A DNA stretch of 64,000 nucleotides from Solirubrobacter sp963837485 (GTDB lineage: Bacteria; Actinomycetota; Thermoleophilia; Solirubrobacterales; Solirubrobacteraceae). Position numbers and translations under genes: made by a program. The notes beneath the pieces are model-generated. The model saw only the letters and a program-made list of their open reading frames with translations. It made no database searches and had not been told where the DNA came from. Each line of letters starts with the position of its first letter. Position 1 is the stretch's first letter. Where the stretch lies: NCBI GenBank assembly GCA_963837485.1, contig CAWINP010000015.1:165655-229654 (forward strand), read 5' to 3'. Positions 24,427 to 32,661 of this stretch are shown here, in pieces.

Positions 24427-27400
24427 CGCGCCGGGCGATCGCGCGCTGGAGGTTGCCGGCGCGGTCGCGGGCGCGCAGCTGGACGGTGTAGGAGCCGCGC
24501 GGGAGCTTGAGGCTCAGGCTCCACGCCGCCGTGCCGGCCGCCTTCAGGAACACCGCTTGCGAGCAGCGCCGGGCGCGGGTGAGCTTGCCGTTGGCGCTCG
24601 CGAAGCGGCACTTGGAGCCCGCCTTGCGAGAGATCGCGAGCTCGACGCGCGCGACCGCGCCGCCGCAGCCGCCGTCGCTCGCCCGGCCGCGGATCCGCAG
24701 CTTGCGCTTGCTTGCCTTCAGGCTCGAGAACGAGGCGACCGGCGGCGTGCGATCCACGCAGGCGGCCACCGGCGTGGGTGCGGGCGCCACGGTTGGCGCG
24801 GGCGCGGGAGCCGGCACAGGCGGCGGGGCGGGCGTGATCTCAAAGCCGTCGAGCAGCACCGCGCCGGCCGTCCCGGTCGCCACCCTGAGGTCGCGGAACC
24901 CCAGCGGCGCGTCCCCGGCGATCCTCAGCTTCGCGCGCACCGACGTCGCGCTCTCGACCGTCGTCGAGAGGACCTGCACGCCGGTCCCGCTGATCGTCGC
25001 GCTCGACCTGCCGGCCGCGAACCCGGTGCCGGCGCCGGTCAGCTGCACGTCGACGGTCGCGCCGCGCGCACCCGAGGCCGGGCTGGCCCCCGTGAGCCGC
25101 GGCACCGGCGGCGCCGGAGCGGTGATCAGGAAGCGGTTCGCCGCGCTCGCGAGCTCGCCGCCGGTCTGCACCGACATGGTGTTGAAGCGGATCTGCGCGC
25201 CGGCGGCGACGGTGACGTTGGCCGTCGCCGCGGTCGGCGACTCGACGGTCAGCGCGTTCACGGTCACGCCGGGCCCGAAGCTCGCGGAGCTGGCGCCGGC
25301 GGCGAAGTGCGTAAGGGCGCCGGAGATGTGCACGTCCTCGGTCGTGCCGGTCACGCCCGTGCTCGGGGTGACCGAGAGGATCGCGGGGCCCGCCGGCGGC
25401 GCGGTCACCTGCACGGCGCCGATCCCGGTCGCGGTCTCGCTCGTGCCGTCGCCGTGGGGCGTGGTGACCGTGACGTCGCGGAAGGACAGCTCGGCGTCCG
25501 CGGCGGCGGTCAGGCGTGCGACGAGCCTGGTCGGCGAGAGCACGCGCACGCCGGCGACCGTGACGCCGCCGCGCGCCACCGTCAGCGTGCTGCCGGCGCG
25601 GAACCCGGTGTTGGAGCCGGTCAGCTCGACGTCGAGCGCGGTGGCGCGCGGCACCGTGGGCGGGTCGACGCTCGCGACCGCCGGCCGCACGGCCGAGATC
25701 GCGAGGTTGGCGAGCGTATTCGCGTAGCGGGCGCTCGCGTCGGTCGCGCCCGCGACGTTCACGTCCGGCTGGAAGCTGAACAGGCCGCCCGAGAACAGGC
25801 TCTCCTCGGAGAACGTCCGCACCGGGTCCTCGTTGCCGAGCGCGTCGGCCGGCCGCGAGCCGTCGGGCGTCGCGCCGTCGCTGCCGGACGCGACGAGCGC
25901 GCGCGCCTTCGCCGGCGCCGGCGCGGTCGGCGGGCAGTCGCCGGAGAGCAGCGTCGAGATGCGCGCGCCCTTCTCCGCGTACAGCGCCTCGACGCGCGCC
26001 CGCGACGGGCCGTTCGGATGGCTGTTGGCATCGGTGATCAGGATCGCCCGCCCGCCGCTGCCGAGCAGCCGCCCGGCGGTCAGCAGCGCGAGGTTGGAGC
26101 CTTCCGGGCAGTCGGTGGTGCTGTGCGTCGTGAGGCCGTCGATGACCGTGCGCAGGCGCGCGGGGTCGTGGCTGACCGTCTCGATCTTCGCGTTGTCGTC
26201 GAACGTGACGATCGCCGTCTCCGGGAAGTCGCCCGGCGTCGCCTGGAGGGCGGTGATCATCGTCTTCAGGCCCGTCTGCACGGCGCCGATCTCCGGCCCC
26301 ATGCTGCCGGTGACGTCGATCGCCAGCGCGAGCGTCGCCTTGGTGACCTTGAAGTTCGCGATCTTCGTGCCGCCGGCGCTCACCCCGACGGGCGTGCTCG
26401 CCGTCAGGTCGGTGTCCTTGGCGCAGTCGTCCTCGGTGTCGTTGAAGAGCTCCTGCGTGAAGTCCGTCTCGACGTCGGTGAACAGCGCGAGGCGGTTTGC
26501 GAACTCCTCGTCGCCGCTGAGCGGCTCGACGACGATCCGGTAGTCGCCCGGCGGCACGCCCTTGATCTCGTAGCTGCCGCCGGTCGTCCCGTCGAAGCCG
26601 GTCACGCGCGTGAGCTGGATCGACGGGTCGTTGACGTTGATCGCGCGCACGTTGGCTCCGCTGACGGCGGCGCCGGTGTCGCAGCGCAGGACGCTCCCGG
26701 CGATCGTGCCGGTGCTGGTGGTGAACGATGCCTCCGGGTAGAGCTCCGACAGCGCCGCGCGATCGTCGGCCTCGAGCGTCCTGCGCTCCAGGCCGCCCTC
26801 GTTGAACGGGTGCATGGTCGGTACCTGGCTGGTCAGCGGCGGCGACAGCGCGCCGTCCTTGAACAGCGAGAAGCCGACCGACGAGTGCGCGAGCCCGATC
26901 GTGTGGCCGAGCTCGTGGACCTCGGTGGCGGGACGGTCGAAGTCGCTGTGCGTGCCGCTGATGATCAGGAACATGTCGTCGATCACGGCCTTGCCGTCGC
27001 GCACGATCTCGTGCCGCGGGCCGAAGCCGTTGACGGCGGCGGGAGCGAAGCCGAGCGCGGTGAGCGCCCTGCCGGTCTCGTCCACGACGACCTCCTGGCG
27101 CCCGTCGCCGGTCAGGTCGCCCCACGCGGTGCCGAGGTTGGTCTCGTCGAAGTCGACCGTCGCGCGCGTGGCCGTGCCGAACGGATCCTTCGCGGTGGCG
27201 ACGCCGTTCCAGGTCGCGAACGCCGCCTTGATCTCGTCGAGCACGTCCGTCGGGCCGTTGTCGACGGTGACGCTGACCGGCAGCGACTGCCAGCGCTCGG
27301 GCAGCACGCCCGCGACGCCGGCCACCTCCTGCGAGAACAGCTGGTAGCCGTCGGCCGGGAGGACGGCGAGCGCGGCGACCGCGATCGCCGCGGCGAGCAT

Positions 27401-27427
27401 CAGCGCGCACCAGGCGAGGCGCCTCAT
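24413..27427 (-). CDS. Secreted zincin metalloprotease with VWA and IPT/TIG-like repeats
   Basis: A 1,004-residue exported protein. A signal peptide/anchor covers residues 1-27. A matrixin-like zincin domain has HELGHTIGLAH (His171, Glu172, His175, His181) and a Met-turn at PTMHPF (Met205). A carboxypeptidase-regulatory-like beta domain follows at about 240-300. Then comes a von Willebrand A domain with the metal site DVTGSMG at about residue 355. Four repeated IPT/TIG-like domains (openings VASVDPPTVPRATALDVEL, ILSVTPSTGVTGTTEDVHI, LTGASPASGARGATVDVQL) lead to a Pro-rich linker and a basic C-terminal beta domain. It overlaps the upstream partner gene by ATGA, so the two are translationally coupled. 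Confidence 0.85.
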   Translation of the reverse strand: MRRLAWCALMLAAAIAVAALAVLPADGYQLFSQEVAGVAGVLPERWQSLPVSVTVDNGPTDVLDEIKAAFATWNGVATAKDPFGTATRATVDFDETNLGTAWGDLTGDGRQEVVVDETGRALTALGFAPAAVNGFGPRHEIVRDGKAVIDDMFLIISGTHSDFDRPATEVHELGHTIGLAHSSVGFSLFKDGALSPPLTSQVPTMHPFNEGGLERRTLEADDRAALSELYPEASFTTSTGTIAGSVLRCDTGAAVSGANVRAINVNDPSIQLTRVTGFDGTTGGSYEIKGVPPGDYRIVVEPLSGDEEFANRLALFTDVETDFTQELFNDTEDDCAKDTDLTASTPVGVSAGGTKIANFKVTKATLALAIDVTGSMGPEIGAVQTGLKTMITALQATPGDFPETAIVTFDDNAKIETVSHDPARLRTVIDGLTTHSTTDCPEGSNLALLTAGRLLGSGGRAILITDANSHPNGPSRARVEALYAEKGARISTLLSGDCPPTAPAPAKARALVASGSDGATPDGSRPADALGNEDPVRTFSEESLFSGGLFSFQPDVNVAGATDASARYANTLANLAISAVRPAVASVDPPTVPRATALDVELTGSNTGFRAGSTLTVARGGVTVAGVRVLSPTRLVARLTAAADAELSFRDVTVTTPHGDGTSETATGIGAVQVTAPPAGPAILSVTPSTGVTGTTEDVHISGALTHFAAGASSASFGPGVTVNALTVESPTAATANVTVAAGAQIRFNTMSVQTGGELASAANRFLITAPAPPVPRLTGASPASGARGATVDVQLTGAGTGFAAGRSSATISGTGVQVLSTTVESATSVRAKLRIAGDAPLGFRDLRVATGTAGAVLLDGFEITPAPPPVPAPAPAPTVAPAPTPVAACVDRTPPVASFSSLKASKRKLRIRGRASDGGCGGAVARVELAISRKAGSKCRFASANGKLTRARRCSQAVFLKAAGTAAWSLSLKLPRGSYTVQLRARDRAGNLQRAIARRVRAR

Positions 27428-27819
27428 GGCAACCAGCCCCGAATCGCCGCCAGCGCGCCGCCTGCGCCGCCCTGCGTCACGTCGAGCACCGACTGGGGGA
27501 AGATCGTCGGCCCCGCGGGGCCGTCGGGGCCGAGGAACAGGATGTAGCGGTGGCGCGGCGTGAACGCCGGCGCCGGCGACTCGACGACGACGTCGCCCAT
27601 CCGGCCGCCGATCGTCTGGATCACGAACCGGTGCGGCAGCCGCCCCTTCAGCACGCGCTCGGCGTCGAACGTGGTGCGCGTGAACGGCGTGCCCGGCATC
27701 GCCTCGACGACCGTCGAGCCGCGCGATGTGGCGAGCACGATGCGATCGGCTCTCCGCGCGGCCTGCTCGGCGGTGAGCGGGACGAGGTCCCGGATCCGCC
27801 CGGCGTCCGCCGCAGGCAT
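27424..27819 (-). CDS. Matrixin-associated protein, apparently missing its signal peptide
   Basis: 131 residues: VPLTAEQAARRADRIVLATS, TRTTFDAERVLKGRLPHRFV, GGRMGDVVVESPAPAFTPRH and YILFLGPDG. Proteins of this pattern (a small beta domain, often exported) are commonly encoded directly before secreted matrixin-like proteases. Its stop overlaps the protease start as ATGA. The family usually has a signal peptide before the LTAEQ helix, but here only ten residues precede it, and its start shares bases with the divergent RidA start. The N-terminus may have been lost in a rearrangement. Confidence 0.6.
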   Translation of the reverse strand: MPAADAGRIRDLVPLTAEQAARRADRIVLATSRGSTVVEAMPGTPFTRTTFDAERVLKGRLPHRFVIQTIGGRMGDVVVESPAPAFTPRHRYILFLGPDGPAGPTIFPQSVLDVTQGGAGGALAAIRGWLP

Positions 27820-28162
27820 GGTCGCCACCGGGACCCGCCTCGTGTTCGTCGCGGGGCAGGTCTCCGACGACGCGGACGGCAATCTCGTCTTCCCGGGCGA
27901 CCTCGCGGCCCAGGCCCGCCAGGCGTTCGCGAACGTCGGCCGCGCGCTCGCCGCGGCTCGTGCCCGGCCGGACCAGGTCGCGCGGATCACGATCTACGTC
28001 GCCGGCTATCGCCCGGAGCACATCCCGCTCATCTCCGCGGCGCGGATCGCGGTGTTCGGCGCCCACAAGCCGGCCGACACGCTGCTCGGAGTCGAGACGC
28101 TCGCCGAGCCCGGCTACCTGATCGAGGTCGAGGCGATCGCCGTCACGGGCGCTCGGCCTTGA
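27818..28162 (+). CDS. RidA/YjgF-family enamine deaminase, short N-terminus
   Basis: A 114-residue RidA-like protein. RidA hydrolyses reactive enamine/imine intermediates. Visible motifs are TRLVFVAGQVSDDADGN, QAFANVGRALAAARARPDQV, ITIYVAGY and LIEVEAIAV. Family members start about 12-15 residues earlier (a PYSxAV-type segment), but here the ATG at 27818 opens almost on the first conserved strand. The start shares the tetranucleotide CATG with the divergent gene's start. Either the protein is functionally short or its 5' end was lost in the same event as its neighbour's. Confidence 0.72.
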   Translation: MVATGTRLVFVAGQVSDDADGNLVFPGDLAAQARQAFANVGRALAAARARPDQVARITIYVAGYRPEHIPLISAARIAVFGAHKPADTLLGVETLAEPGYLIEVEAIAVTGARP

Positions 28163-28163
28163 A

Positions 28164-29474
28164 TCACTCGACGCGGACGATCGGCGGCAGCTCGTACCCG
28201 CCGTCGAAGACGGCGTCTTCGGGCCCGTACATGCGCAGGATCGGCCGGAACGGACCGTCCGGCGTCGGCAGCCAGTTCGCGCGCCGGCCCGGCTCGGCGG
28301 GCTCGTCGCGCTGCATGACGATCGTCAGCGAGCCGTCGCCCGCGACCTCCACACCCGGCGTGCGGTCGCCGATCGAGTAGCGGCCGATCGGGTTCTTGAC
28401 CAGGAAGAAGCCCGGCGTGTCGTACATCGTGACCGACCAGAACGCCCGGCACGGCGGCGCGGTCGCGAAGCGCAGCTCGTAGCGGCGGTCGCCGTCGAGC
28501 GGCTCGCCGTCGCCGTCGGTGTAGACCATCGCGTACGCCGCCTCGTAGCCGTGGTTGCCCCACAGCCCGGCGCGCGCCGCGGCCGCCCGCAGGAGGTAGC
28601 GCGCGGGGCCGTCCTCGAGCTTCCAGCGAGGGTCGTCGAGCGCGCCGACCTCGAAGAAGTCGAGGTTGTAGTCGAACACGTGGTAGGTCAGGTCCCAGCC
28701 GTTCTGCTTCGGGCTGGGCGAGTTCTTCAGCGCGGCCTCGAGCTGCTCGAGGCCGGCCGCCTGGCCGTCGCGCAGCGCCGCGGCCAGTGTCGGATCAGGG
28801 TCGCGATACGGCGATTCGGCGGCGAGCAGGCCGAGCGGCTCGAAGCGCTGCTGGTAGCCGCGGTCGCGCTCGGCCGGGCCGAACGCGCGCATCCAGACGC
28901 GCATCCGCTCGAAGAACGCCAGGTCCTCGCGGACGTCCGGCTCGGGCTCCGGCAGGCCGTCGCCGGCCGCGGCCGGGATGAGCCGCAGGCCGTGCTGGAG
29001 CTCGCGCACGGCCGGGACGTCGGCCTCGCCGTTCACCGCCCAGCGCCCGACGATCGCCGCGATCGTGGTCGGGCAGCGGATCGTGGTCGTGCCGGGCGGC
29101 GCCTCGCCGGTCCAATCGGGCCCGGTCAGCAGGAACGAGCCGGCTCCGGTGCCGGTCGCGCGCTGGCCGACGTACGCGAAGTTGTTCGTCCACGCGTCGA
29201 CGAACTGCAGGACGTAGTAGCGACCGGCCGTGTCGGGGACCTCGAGCCGGACCGGCCCGCCGCTGGTGTCGATGTTGCCGGTCGAGTAGATCGTGTCGTT
29301 GTTGACCGACACGAACTTCGCGGCCGGGTCGGCGAGCGCCGTCGCGTGGCCGAACGTGTTCAACGGCGTCGGCGGCAGGACGCTGATGCCTTCGCGGACG
29401 ATGCGCGACACCTCTTGGAGGTTGAAGACGAGCGGGAAGCCGTAGATGAACGCGTCGGCGGCGAGTGAGGTCAT
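28164..29474 (-). CDS. DUF1254/DUF1214 domain protein
   Basis: A 436-residue protein with an N-terminal DUF1254 region (FIYGFPLVFNLQEVSRIV, NNDTIYSTGNIDTSGGPV, YYVLQFVDAWTNNFAYVG) and a C-terminal DUF1214 region (FWSVTMYDTPGFFLVKNP, RYSIGDRTPG, NWLPTPDGPFRPILRMYGP). These proteins occur widely in bacteria without a proven reaction. ATG 29474 begins the family N-terminus. It ends one base from the RidA stop, so the two genes converge tightly; it is divergent from the glycosyltransferase gene. Confidence 0.88.
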   Translation of the reverse strand: MTSLAADAFIYGFPLVFNLQEVSRIVREGISVLPPTPLNTFGHATALADPAAKFVSVNNDTIYSTGNIDTSGGPVRLEVPDTAGRYYVLQFVDAWTNNFAYVGQRATGTGAGSFLLTGPDWTGEAPPGTTTIRCPTTIAAIVGRWAVNGEADVPAVRELQHGLRLIPAAAGDGLPEPEPDVREDLAFFERMRVWMRAFGPAERDRGYQQRFEPLGLLAAESPYRDPDPTLAAALRDGQAAGLEQLEAALKNSPSPKQNGWDLTYHVFDYNLDFFEVGALDDPRWKLEDGPARYLLRAAAARAGLWGNHGYEAAYAMVYTDGDGEPLDGDRRYELRFATAPPCRAFWSVTMYDTPGFFLVKNPIGRYSIGDRTPGVEVAGDGSLTIVMQRDEPAEPGRRANWLPTPDGPFRPILRMYGPEDAVFDGGYELPPIVRVE

Positions 29475-29577
29475 GCGGCGGGATGCTTCCGGCGCCGGGG
29501 GCGAACCTGCCTCACCCGGACCGGGTGGTGTGCGCACGCTTGCGCCCTGCGCCGCGACGCTCCAGCATTCGCCACCG

Positions 29578-30345
29578 GTGTCCGGCACGGTCGTCTTCAT
29601 CCCGGCATGGAACGAGGAGCGATCGCTGCCGGGCGTGCTCGCCGAGGCTCACGGGACGCTCCCGGACGCCGACCTGCTCGTGATCGACGACGGCTCGACC
29701 GACGCGACGGCCGAGGTGGCGCGCGGGGCCGGCGCCGATGTCGTGTCCTTCGCGGAGAACCGCGGGCTGCGGGAGGGGATCGCGGAGGGCTATCGCCAGG
29801 CGCTCGTGCGCGGCTACGACTTCTGCGGCCGGCTCGACGCCGACGGCCAGCATCCCGCCGCCGAGCTCGCGCGCATGCTCGAGCTGGTCAAGGCGGGCGA
29901 GTGCGACGTCGCGATCGGCTCGCGCTTCCTGCCGGGGTCCGGACGCGACGGCGAGCGCTACAAGCCCGCGCCCGAGCGCGTCGTCGGCACGTCGCTGCTG
30001 CGGCTGCTGATGCGGCTGCGGCTCGGCCAGCCGATCTCCGACGGCACCAGCGGCCTCTACGCGGTCAACCGCAGCGCGCTGGCGTTGCTCGCCGACACCT
30101 ACGTCTGCGAGGCGCCGGAGGTTGAGGCGCTCGTGCGCATCACCGACGCCAAGCTCCGGCTCGTCGAGGTGCCGGTGCACATGCGCCAGCGCGAGCACGG
30201 CGAGTCCTCGTTCCGAGGCAAGCGAGCGGTCAAGCTCGTGGTCACGATCGCGCTGACTCTGTTCGCGAGCGAGCTGCTGCGCCGCCACCATCGCCGCAAG
30301 CCGCCGCCGTCCGCGCTGAAGAAGGTGCTGCCGTGGCGCGCCTGA
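29578..30345 (+). CDS. Family 2 glycosyltransferase
   Basis: A GT-A fold enzyme of about 255 residues that likely transfers a sugar from a nucleotide or dolichyl-type donor to lipid at the membrane. Motifs are VVFIPAWNEERSLPGVL, LLVIDDGSTDATAEV, GRLDADGQHP (the DxD site), IGSRFLPGSG and GTSGLYAVNR. A C-terminal hydrophobic stretch (LVVTIALTLFASELL) may anchor it. The start is uncertain: GTG 29578 lies right before the first strand, while GTG 29530 is a reasonable alternative. The 3' end overlaps the convergent YdjM-like gene by 104 bases. A flippase-like gene follows nearby. Confidence 0.85.
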   Translation: MSGTVVFIPAWNEERSLPGVLAEAHGTLPDADLLVIDDGSTDATAEVARGAGADVVSFAENRGLREGIAEGYRQALVRGYDFCGRLDADGQHPAAELARMLELVKAGECDVAIGSRFLPGSGRDGERYKPAPERVVGTSLLRLLMRLRLGQPISDGTSGLYAVNRSALALLADTYVCEAPEVEALVRITDAKLRLVEVPVHMRQREHGESSFRGKRAVKLVVTIALTLFASELLRRHHRRKPPPSALKKVLPWRA

Positions 30346-30766
30346 CCGCCAGCGAGCCGAGCGCCAGCGCGGCGGTGCCGACGAGCTGCCGGCGACGCCC
30401 GAGCTGACGCGCGGGCGCGAACGGCCAGAACAGCGGCGTCGGCGCCGCGCGGTCGCCGGCGTCGTGGAGCAGGTGCGACCCGAGCGCGGCGAACGCGGCC
30501 CATCCGTGCACCGGCCCGCGAGCGGCGGCGACGAGCGCTCCCGCCGCGCCCGCCGCGACGAAGCTGTGGCTGCGCGGCCGCAGCGGCAGCGCCGTCGTGT
30601 CGCGGATCCGCAGCGACCGCGCCGCGAGGGCGTGGTCGACGTCGATCGCCAACGCCGCCGACACCGCGGTCCCGATCACGCGGCGGCCGAGCGGCGCGAC
30701 GACGGCCGCCGCGATCAGCGCGTGCTGGAGCGGGTCGGAGTAGATCTGTAGGCGTCCGGGCACCAA
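30242..30766 (-). CDS. YdjM-like membrane-bound metal-dependent hydrolase
   Basis: A 174-residue protein resembling the LexA-regulated YdjM/DUF457 family: DPLQHALIAAAVVAPLGRR, AIDVDHALAARSLRIRDTT, RPRSHSF and LGSHLLHDAGD. The His/Asp residues suggest a metal site, with several short hydrophobic helices. The last 33 residues (Ala/Arg/Ser-rich) are encoded opposite the glycosyltransferase 3' end and look unconserved, perhaps a stop-codon loss that extended the frame. Substrate unknown. Confidence 0.7.
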   Translation of the reverse strand: MVPGRLQIYSDPLQHALIAAAVVAPLGRRVIGTAVSAALAIDVDHALAARSLRIRDTTALPLRPRSHSFVAAGAAGALVAAARGPVHGWAAFAALGSHLLHDAGDRAAPTPLFWPFAPARQLGRRRQLVGTAALALGSLAVRRATAAPSSARTAAACGDGGGAAARSRTESARS

Positions 30767-30775
30767 GCGGCTCCG

Positions 30776-31843
30776 CTACTTGTGCGCGGCGGCCCGGCGC
30801 TCGTCGACCTTGAGCCTGGCGTCCGCGTAGGACTGCTGGACGAGCCCCTTGCCCCCTGTCCAGCCGAACGCCCAGATCACCAGCACGAGCGCGAACGCGA
30901 TGTTCCACCCGGTGATCGCGAGCTGCTGGCCGAGCGAGTACGCGGTGGCGGTGGCGGCGTCGGTCACGCCGCCGAGCGCGGCCACGTTGGTCGCCTGATT
31001 GACGCCGATGCCGCCGGGCGTGACCGAGACCGTGTTGGCGATCGAGTTGCCGCCCATCACCGCCATCACCGCGTGAAAGCTCACGGGGATGCCGTAGCCG
31101 GCCAGGAACACCGCGATCACGCCCCCCTTGGCCAGCCACGCGCCGAACGAGGGCAGCGCCACGCGCACGACGTACTCACGCGGGCGCCCGAGGATCGCGC
31201 CGCCCTGGCGGGCCTTCTCCCACAGCCCGCGCAGCTTGCGCCAGAAGATCCGCGCCAGCAGCACGATCAGGAACACGGCGGCGAGCGCGATCGAGCCGGC
31301 CAGGACCGGATGATCGTGCAGCACGTCGAGCTGCAGCTCGAACGAGCCCGGCACCGACGCGAACAGGTAGACGTAGACGAACGTGCCCGCGACGGTGAAG
31401 AAGATCTTCTGCACCACCATCCCGCCGAGGACGCCGGGGAACGTCGCGCCCGGGATGATCGCGACGTACATCAGCAGCATCACGAACGTGCCGATGTTGG
31501 CGGGGAGGAACCCGTTCAGCGCCACGCCGGTCGCGTACGCGGCGAGCACCTGCCGGTAGGCGACCGGGGCCGCGGGGTTGCCCGCGCGCAGGATGAAGAA
31601 CCAGCCGAGCGCCGTGAGCGTGGTCTGCACCGTCTGCAGCGCCCACCCGACCACCAGGTAGCGGGCCCGGATCTCGGTCAGCGTGTCCCACAGGCTCGAC
31701 AGCCAGCCGGTCACGTCCACGCCGAGCAGCTGGCAGACCGCGACCACCAGCGCGACGCCCCCGAGCCAGGTCGCGACCTTCCACAGCCGCCGCGCGCGCG
31801 ACGGATCGCGGAACGGCAGCAGCGGCGAGTGGGCGGCCTTCAT
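30776..31843 (-). CDS. Flippase-like membrane protein (LPG synthase TM region family)
   Basis: About 355 residues with eight or more transmembrane helices, of the lysylphosphatidylglycerol-synthase TM/AglD-like family (UPF0104). Marks are GVDVTGWLSSLWDTL, GWALQTVQTTLTALGW, VALNGFLPANIGTFVMLL and SVTPGGIGVNQATNVAALGG. This family often lies beside glycosyltransferases in lipid-linked sugar pathways, as here with the GT2 gene. Two ATG codons are possible, at 31843 and 31855; neither has a clear ribosome-binding site. It is divergent from the cupin gene and ends 10 bases from the YdjM-like gene on the same strand. Confidence 0.82.
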   Translation of the reverse strand: MKAAHSPLLPFRDPSRARRLWKVATWLGGVALVVAVCQLLGVDVTGWLSSLWDTLTEIRARYLVVGWALQTVQTTLTALGWFFILRAGNPAAPVAYRQVLAAYATGVALNGFLPANIGTFVMLLMYVAIIPGATFPGVLGGMVVQKIFFTVAGTFVYVYLFASVPGSFELQLDVLHDHPVLAGSIALAAVFLIVLLARIFWRKLRGLWEKARQGGAILGRPREYVVRVALPSFGAWLAKGGVIAVFLAGYGIPVSFHAVMAVMGGNSIANTVSVTPGGIGVNQATNVAALGGVTDAATATAYSLGQQLAITGWNIAFALVLVIWAFGWTGGKGLVQQSYADARLKVDERRAAAHK

Positions 31844-31903
31844 TGCGCGTAGCATGGCGCCATCGGCTACTCGATTGCCAACCGCGAGCACGCGCTCGAC
31901 TTC

Positions 31904-32248
31904 ATGGACGGCTACCCCGGCTACGGCGAGCAGCGCTGGTACAGCGACGCGCTCGGGACCGACCAGGTCTCCTTCAGCTGGCGGCGCATGCTTCCCGGCA
32001 CCGGCGGGCGCGGCAGCTACGGCCACCGCCACCCCGGCCAGGAGGAGGTCTACTTCGTGATCTCCGGGACGGTCACGTTCAAGGTTGACGACGACGTCTT
32101 CGAGGCCGGGCCGCAGACCGCGGTGCGGATCGGCGGCGACGCGTACCGCTCGATCCACAACGACACCGGCGAGGAAGCCCAGGTCCTGATCTTCTCCCCG
32201 CGGCTCGCCGATCCGCCGCTCGAGAAGCGCGAGGCCTTCTGGCCGTGA
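31904..32248 (+). CDS. Cupin-domain protein (true start probably upstream)
   Basis: A small beta-barrel cupin: GHRHPGQEEVYFVISGTVTF is the first metal-binding cupin motif (His/His/Glu), and AYRSIHNDTGEEAQVLIFSP the second. ATG 31904 is the first standard start, but in-frame sequence upstream from 31862 reads GYSIANREHALDF, which matches the usual N-terminus of this cupin group. A stop at 31850 bounds the frame, and only ATC (31862) or ATT (31874) could start it there. A non-standard start is therefore likely. Its stop overlaps the next gene's GTG as GTGA, so the two form an operon. Confidence 0.78.
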   Translation: MDGYPGYGEQRWYSDALGTDQVSFSWRRMLPGTGGRGSYGHRHPGQEEVYFVISGTVTFKVDDDVFEAGPQTAVRIGGDAYRSIHNDTGEEAQVLIFSPRLADPPLEKREAFWP

Positions 32249-32661
32249 GCGCCGATCTCCAGCACGCGATCGACCGCTACAACGACGCGTGGAACGCGCA
32301 CGACGTCGACGCGATCATGGCCCTGCACGCGCCGGACATGGTCTTCGAGAACCACACCGCCGGCGAATCGGCGCAGGGCGAGGACGTTCGCGCCCACGTC
32401 GCCAGGATCTTCGAGAGCTGGCCCGACATCCACTTCGCGACGCGCCGGCTCTACGTCCGCGACGACCTCGTCGCGCAGGAATGGACGGCGAGCGCCACGC
32501 ACACCAACCCGATGCGGCGCGGCGACCTGACCGCCGAGCCGACGGGCCGTCGGATCGAGTGGCGCGGCGTCGATGTGATCCCGTTCGAGAACGGGCTGAT
32601 CAAGCGCAAGGACGTCTACTCGGACTCCGTCTCGATCCTCCGCCAGGTCGGCCTGCTCTGA
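32245..32661 (+). CDS. NTF2-like/SnoaL-like protein
   Basis: A 138-residue single-domain protein of the NTF2-like fold: IDRYNDAWNAHDVDAIMALH at the N-terminus, HAPDMVFENHTAGES, and GVDVIPFENGLIKRKDVYSD near the end. Members include ester cyclases, isomerases and polyketide cyclases; no specific active site is assignable. It starts with GTG overlapping the cupin stop and ends next to the convergent reductase gene. Confidence 0.8.
   Translation: MSADLQHAIDRYNDAWNAHDVDAIMALHAPDMVFENHTAGESAQGEDVRAHVARIFESWPDIHFATRRLYVRDDLVAQEWTASATHTNPMRRGDLTAEPTGRRIEWRGVDVIPFENGLIKRKDVYSDSVSILRQVGLL

Noticed and set aside
24557..27547. Nearly 1,000-codon plus-strand frame opposite the zincin gene
   Set aside because: Antisense shadow produced by high GC; the minus-strand frame has clear domains.
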